In this document: in pieces, positions 6,183-8,441 of the stretch
Layout of the letters: each line of letters opens with the position of its first letter
Numbering within the stretch: position 1 is the stretch's first letter
Assembly: GCA_937875545.1 (NCBI GenBank)
Contig: CALLYE010000070.1
Span: 1-8,441 of the forward strand
From: DTU078 sp002397345
GTDB taxonomy: Bacteria > Bacillota > Clostridia > Oscillospirales > CAG-272
Direction of reading: 5' to 3'
DNA length: 8,441 bases
Made by a program: the position numbers and the translations under genes
Notes under the pieces: generated by a model
Told to the model about the DNA's origin: nothing
Databases searched by the model: none
Seen by the model: only the letters and a program-made list of their open reading frames with translations

Positions 6183-6211
6183 AATATACCACATTAATGG
6201 CGGTTTTACAA
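6183..6211 (-). promoter_or_regulatory. Promoter of the acyltransferase-uxaC operon
   Basis: On the minus strand, TTGTAA (6211-6206), 17 bases, then TATATT (6188-6183), with TG just upstream of the -10 (TGG-TATATT). The start point would fall at or within a base or two of the ATG at 6176. That explains the missing ribosome site if the transcript is leaderless. Confidence 0.5.
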
Positions 6212-6230
6212 GTATTTTTAACGGAACGCT

Positions 6231-6258
6231 TTTACAATGACGATTTTTATGGTATAAT
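6231..6258 (+). promoter_or_regulatory. Distal plus-strand promoter, upstream of the PHP gene
   Basis: TTTACA (6231-6236), 16 bases, then TATAAT (6253-6258) preceded by TGG, an extended -10. It is divergent from the operon promoter, with the two -35 boxes about 20 bases apart. Its transcript would carry about 210 bases of leader containing both copies of the hairpin repeat. Confidence 0.6.
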
Positions 6259-6296
6259 AGGCGCACAGAACTGCCTTGCAGGGGCGGTCATTAACA

Positions 6297-6341
6297 CGCG
6301 GGCGGCAGAACGCCGCCCCTACGCCGTGGTATTTGTGATAT
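6297..6341. repeat. Palindromic repeat, copy A
   Basis: This 45-base unit is matched 43 of 45 by copy B at 6376-6420, a period of 79 bases. It contains a perfect hairpin, GGGCGGC (6300-6306) and GCCGCCC (6312-6318), around AGAAC. It ends in TATTTGTGATAT, which together with the next bases forms TGATATAAT (6336-6344), an extended -10 element. AGGGGCGG at 6280-6287 can compete for the right arm (CCGCCCCT, 6313-6320). Confidence 0.85.
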
Positions 6342-6375
6342 AATCAAAATTGCATAAATCGCCGCTGTAACCTCC

Positions 6376-6420
6376 CGCGGGCGGCAGAACGCCGCCCCTA
6401 CGCCGCGATATTTGTGATAT
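6376..6420. repeat. Palindromic repeat, copy B
   Basis: This is the second copy of the unit at 6297-6341. The first 30 bases are identical; the only differences are at 6406 and 6408. The hairpin is GGGCGGC (6379-6385) with GCCGCCC (6391-6397). Just after it, a short duplication of the TGATAT tail places the TGATATAAT used as the proximal promoter candidate. The style is that of dispersed intergenic palindromes, not of an insertion sequence: no reading frame is present. Confidence 0.85.
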
Positions 6421-6423
6421 TTA

Positions 6424-6432
6424 TGATATAAT
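6424..6432 (+). promoter_or_regulatory. Proximal extended -10 promoter of the PHP gene
   Basis: TGATATAAT gives a perfect -10 with the TGn extension. No good -35 is found 16-18 bases upstream. Transcription would begin near 6439, leaving a normal leader of about 36 bases that contains the AGAAGG ribosome site. Confidence 0.5.
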
Positions 6433-6475
6433 ATATCCGCTATAAAAATATACATTAAAAAAGAAGGCACATACA

Positions 6476-7312
6476 TTGATAAACGGACGCATAATAGCCG
6501 ATTTGCATACCCACAATGATTTTTCATTTGACTGCCATATGCCGCCCGAGCAGGCTTACGCCGCCACGTTGAAAAATGGCGCGGATATTTTAGCGGTGAC
6601 GAACCATTTTGACATCGACGGTGTGCTCGACGGTATTTACGGGAGTTACGACGCCGACGCCGACCGCCGCGCGCTTGAATCGGCGCGTGAAACATATGCG
6701 GGCAGGCTGCGGATTATACGGGGGATCGAGCTTGGCCAGCCGCATCACCGCCCGCGCGAGGCGCAGGAGTTTTTAGCGCGGAACGACTTTGAATATGTGC
6801 TGCTTTCGCTGCACAACATGCGGGATGTGCCCGATTTTTATTTTTGGGATTTTAAACAGATGACCGACGAAATGTGTCGGTATTGGTTAGAACGCTATTT
6901 TTCACAAACACTTGAGCTGTTGGATTTTGCGCGAGAAAATACCGGGCGTAATTATGCGCTCGCGCATCTTACATACCCTTATCGATATATGCGGCAAGCG
7001 GGCAGAACGGTTGATTTTATCCGCTTCCGTGATAAGCTCGCCGCGATTTTCGAAAAGCTGGTTTCGCACGGGATCGCGCTGGAGGTCAATACTTCCGGCT
7101 ATCGTCAAGGGCTGGATATGCCTATGCCCCACGGCGAAATTGTCGCACTTTACCGCGAGTGCGGCGGCGAGCTGACCGTGGTCGGCAGCGACGCGCATAA
7201 ACCCGAGGAATTCGGCGACGATATTACACGCGCATATGAGCTGCTCCGTGACTGCGGCTTCACATACACCTGCGTCCCGTCGCGCGGCGGGTTCGAACGG
7301 CTGGCGCTGTGA
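6476..7312 (+). CDS. PHP-domain phosphoesterase, HisJ-type histidinol-phosphatase family
   Basis: The protein has 278 residues, close to the 260-280 usual for HisJ/HisK enzymes. All PHP metal ligands are present: His11 and His13 in ADLHTH, His44 in AVTNH, Glu85 in RGIELG, His113 in LSLHN, His164 in LAHLTYP, and Asp239 and His241 in VGSDAHK. The motif SDAHKPEEFG near the C-terminus is typical of the family, which dephosphorylates histidinol phosphate in histidine synthesis; relatives act on other phosphates. The start is TTG at 6476, chosen because AGAAGG lies 8 bases upstream and because a later start would cost the first metal ligands. No other his gene is nearby, so the true substrate is uncertain. 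The protein is cytoplasmic with no signal peptide. It is transcribed divergently from the uxaC operon. Confidence 0.9.
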   Translation: MINGRIIADLHTHNDFSFDCHMPPEQAYAATLKNGADILAVTNHFDIDGVLDGIYGSYDADADRRALESARETYAGRLRIIRGIELGQPHHRPREAQEFLARNDFEYVLLSLHNMRDVPDFYFWDFKQMTDEMCRYWLERYFSQTLELLDFARENTGRNYALAHLTYPYRYMRQAGRTVDFIRFRDKLAAIFEKLVSHGIALEVNTSGYRQGLDMPMPHGEIVALYRECGGELTVVGSDAHKPEEFGDDITRAYELLRDCGFTYTCVPSRGGFERLAL

Positions 7313-7362
7313 TGTGGTTTTGTTAATTTTTATCTGTTTTGCGCTTATTTTTTTCTCCGCTA

Positions 7363-7391
7363 TTGACAAATCCGGCGGATTGTGCTATAAT
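7363..7391 (+). promoter_or_regulatory. Consensus promoter of the tRNA-Pro gene
   Basis: TTGACA (7363-7368), a 17-base spacer and TATAAT (7386-7391), with TGC just upstream of the -10. Both hexamers are perfect and the spacing optimal. Transcription should start near 7398, about 15 bases before the tRNA. Confidence 0.95.
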
Positions 7392-7413
7392 GTAGCGCAT
7401 GCAAAAGTGCAGA

Positions 7414-7490
7414 CGGGGTGTGGCTCAGTTCGGTAGAGCGCTTGGTTCGGGACCAAGAGGCCGGAGGTTCAAATCCTCTCACTCCGACCA
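7414..7490 (+). tRNA. tRNA-Pro (anticodon CGG)
   Basis: The cloverleaf is complete over 77 bases with CCA encoded. Acceptor arms CGGGGTG and CACTCCG pair with one G-U. The D arm is GCTC/GAGC and the anticodon stem CTTGG/CCAAG. The loop TTCGGGA puts the anticodon CGG at 7448-7450, reading proline CCG codons. The T arm GGAGG/CCTCT has one G-U closing pair and loop TTCAAAT, with discriminator A. It is a single-gene unit with its own promoter and terminator. Confidence 0.97.
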
Positions 7491-7502
7491 GTACAATATG
7501 TC

Positions 7503-7546
7503 GAAAGAAGTTGATTTCCTGTAATCGACTTCTTTCTTTTTATTTT
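7503..7546 (+). terminator. Rho-independent terminator of the tRNA gene
   Basis: A 14-bp stem, GAAAGAAGTTGATT (7503-7516) with AATCGACTTCTTTC (7523-7536), has one T-G wobble and loop TCCTGT. It is followed by TTTTTATTTTA. It ends 12 bases after the CCA is passed and closes the tRNA transcript. Confidence 0.95.
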
Positions 7547-7574
7547 AGTTTATATAGCAAAATGATAATTTATA

Positions 7575-7583
7575 TGGTAAAAT
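7575..7583 (+). promoter_or_regulatory. Possible extended -10 for the DUF3788-DUF3795 gene
   Basis: TGGTAAAAT offers an extended -10 with 5 of 6 matches, about 55 bases before the ATG. No convincing -35 is seen. The stretch 7545-7615 is almost all A and T, so chance matches are expected. Confidence 0.25.
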
Positions 7584-7637
7584 TAAAATAGATATTATTA
7601 ATTATTTATTTAACAAACAGGAGCAAAGCGAGATACT

Positions 7638-8369
7638 ATGACGACCGAACTGCAAAAAGTTAGCCGTGAAACAGTAAAATTTATGCGCGGAAAATACCGG
7701 CTTAATGAAGTTGGAAACGGGAATAATGAACTTAAATTTAAGCAGAGCAAAAAAACGATTTTAACTGTTTATATACACGAAGAAAAGTTCACATTCCTTA
7801 TCATCTTCGGTAAATCCGAACGAGAAAAGTTTGAAATGGTTAAAAGCGAGTTTTCGCAGTATATACAAGATTATTACGAAAATTCTAAAACCTATCATGA
7901 TGGTAAGTGGATGTTTATTGATGTCGCTGCTCTTGATATATTGGAAGAAGTCAAAAAGCTGATAGAAATTAAGAAAAAGCCTAATCGCAAGCCATTACCG
8001 AGCGAAAATGCTTTTTATTCTCTATGCGGTCATAGATGTGATTTATGTTTGCATTATACCGGTGATACAATCAGTGAAGAATTTAGAAAAAAGCTGGTGG
8101 AACATTCAGACCATGTTTACGGTGCGTATGATTGTTCAATGCGTTGTTCGGGTTGCAACACTGAGGGATGTCATTGTAACGACGAAAAGGGAATGTGCGA
8201 TTCATTAAAATGTGCGCATGAAAAAGGTCTTGCCGCTTGTGTCGAATGTGATAAATATCCTTGTTTTGAAACGACCGCCGGATATAAAGGATTGGAAGCA
8301 AAGAGTATTTCGGCGGATGATGTCACTTGGGCGATACTCCCTTATGTGCCGTATCAATACGGAAACTAA
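7638..8369 (+). CDS. DUF3788-DUF3795 fusion protein, cysteine-rich
   Basis: The protein has 243 residues in two parts. Residues about 10-115 fit DUF3788: a strand pair around KTILTVYIHEEKFTFLIIFG, a helix, then GKWMFIDV and a helix ending in IKKKPNRK. This part is somewhat shorter at the N-terminus than stand-alone members. Residues about 125-235 fit DUF3795, with 13 cysteines in a zinc-finger-like order: C130-x3-C134-x2-C137, C166-x3-C170-x2-C173-x4-C178-x-C180, C187-x4-C192 and C201-x2-C204-x4-C209. Metal binding is likely; function is unknown for both families. The ATG at 7638 is the first start, but CAGGAG lies 14 bases upstream, a long spacing. The gene is AT-rich, stands alone after the tRNA terminator, and has no signal peptide or membrane segment. 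Confidence 0.8.
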   Translation: MTTELQKVSRETVKFMRGKYRLNEVGNGNNELKFKQSKKTILTVYIHEEKFTFLIIFGKSEREKFEMVKSEFSQYIQDYYENSKTYHDGKWMFIDVAALDILEEVKKLIEIKKKPNRKPLPSENAFYSLCGHRCDLCLHYTGDTISEEFRKKLVEHSDHVYGAYDCSMRCSGCNTEGCHCNDEKGMCDSLKCAHEKGLAACVECDKYPCFETTAGYKGLEAKSISADDVTWAILPYVPYQYGN

Positions 8370-8441
8370 AAATTCAATTTATTACATATACTTAAATTCG
8401 ATTATAAACTCGGTAAAAATCCGCGCCAAAAGCTTGAATAT

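Noticed and set aside
6297..6420. CRISPR array
   Set aside because: Only two units occur, with a long hairpin core and a single spacer; the units are promoter-bearing palindromes rather than CRISPR repeats, and no cas gene is present.
6291..6695. 134-residue minus-strand frame across the repeats and the start of the PHP gene
   Set aside because: Its C-terminal part is translated palindromic repeat and its N-terminal part is antisense to the PHP domain, with no ribosome site.
6902..7369. 155-residue minus-strand frame antisense to the PHP gene
   Set aside because: It lies opposite a gene with a complete set of metal ligands and shows no recognisable motif.
7466..7490. tRNA-Pro 3' end as an integrated-element attachment site
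   Set aside because: No second copy of the tRNA 3' end is present in the window and no integrase is seen, so only the compositional change remains.
8370..8441. Possible C-terminal end of a minus-strand gene at the right edge
   Set aside because: A frame of about 19 codons is open to the edge, but this length in AT-rich sequence is not significant and no motif is recognisable.

Overview
The window looks like a chromosomal segment of an uncultured Clostridia-type Firmicute, possibly an Oscillospirales or Christensenellales gut relative. This is an inference. It rests on the DHHW, DUF4358 and DUF3788/DUF3795 families, on strong GGAGG-type ribosome binding sites with GTG and TTG starts, on sigma-A promoters close to consensus, and on short GC-rich palindromic intergenic repeats. 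Base composition is mosaic: uxaC and the acyltransferase are GC-rich, while the nucleotidyltransferase gene and the last gene are visibly AT-rich.

Layout. (1) Positions 1-1769, minus strand: a DUF4358 lipoprotein gene followed by a DHHW-family gene that runs off the left edge. Between them lies a structured leader with a nested G/C palindrome and an attenuator-like hairpin. (2) Positions 1978-6176, minus strand: a tightly overlapping four-gene operon of membrane acyltransferase, uronate isomerase (uxaC), a small nucleotidyltransferase and an MccF-like S66 serine peptidase. (3) Positions 6177-6475: a divergent promoter region holding two copies of a 45-bp hairpin repeat, interleaved with three extended -10 elements. 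(4) Positions 6476-7312, plus strand: a HisJ-type PHP phosphoesterase that starts at TTG. (5) Positions 7363-7546: a complete tRNA-Pro(CGG) unit with consensus promoter, encoded CCA and rho-independent terminator. (6) Positions 7638-8369, plus strand: an AT-rich DUF3788-DUF3795 fusion gene. The last 72 bases hold no gene I can support.

How the genes may work together. The DUF4358 and DHHW genes look like part of a surface or exopolysaccharide O-acylation locus whose MBOAT partner would lie beyond the left edge. The uxaC operon joins hexuronate catabolism and a sugar or lipid acyltransferase to two genes, an NTase and an MccF-like peptidase, that resemble a detoxification or immunity pair. Their start/stop overlaps imply translational coupling. 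No CRISPR array, transposase, phage gene or rRNA is visible.
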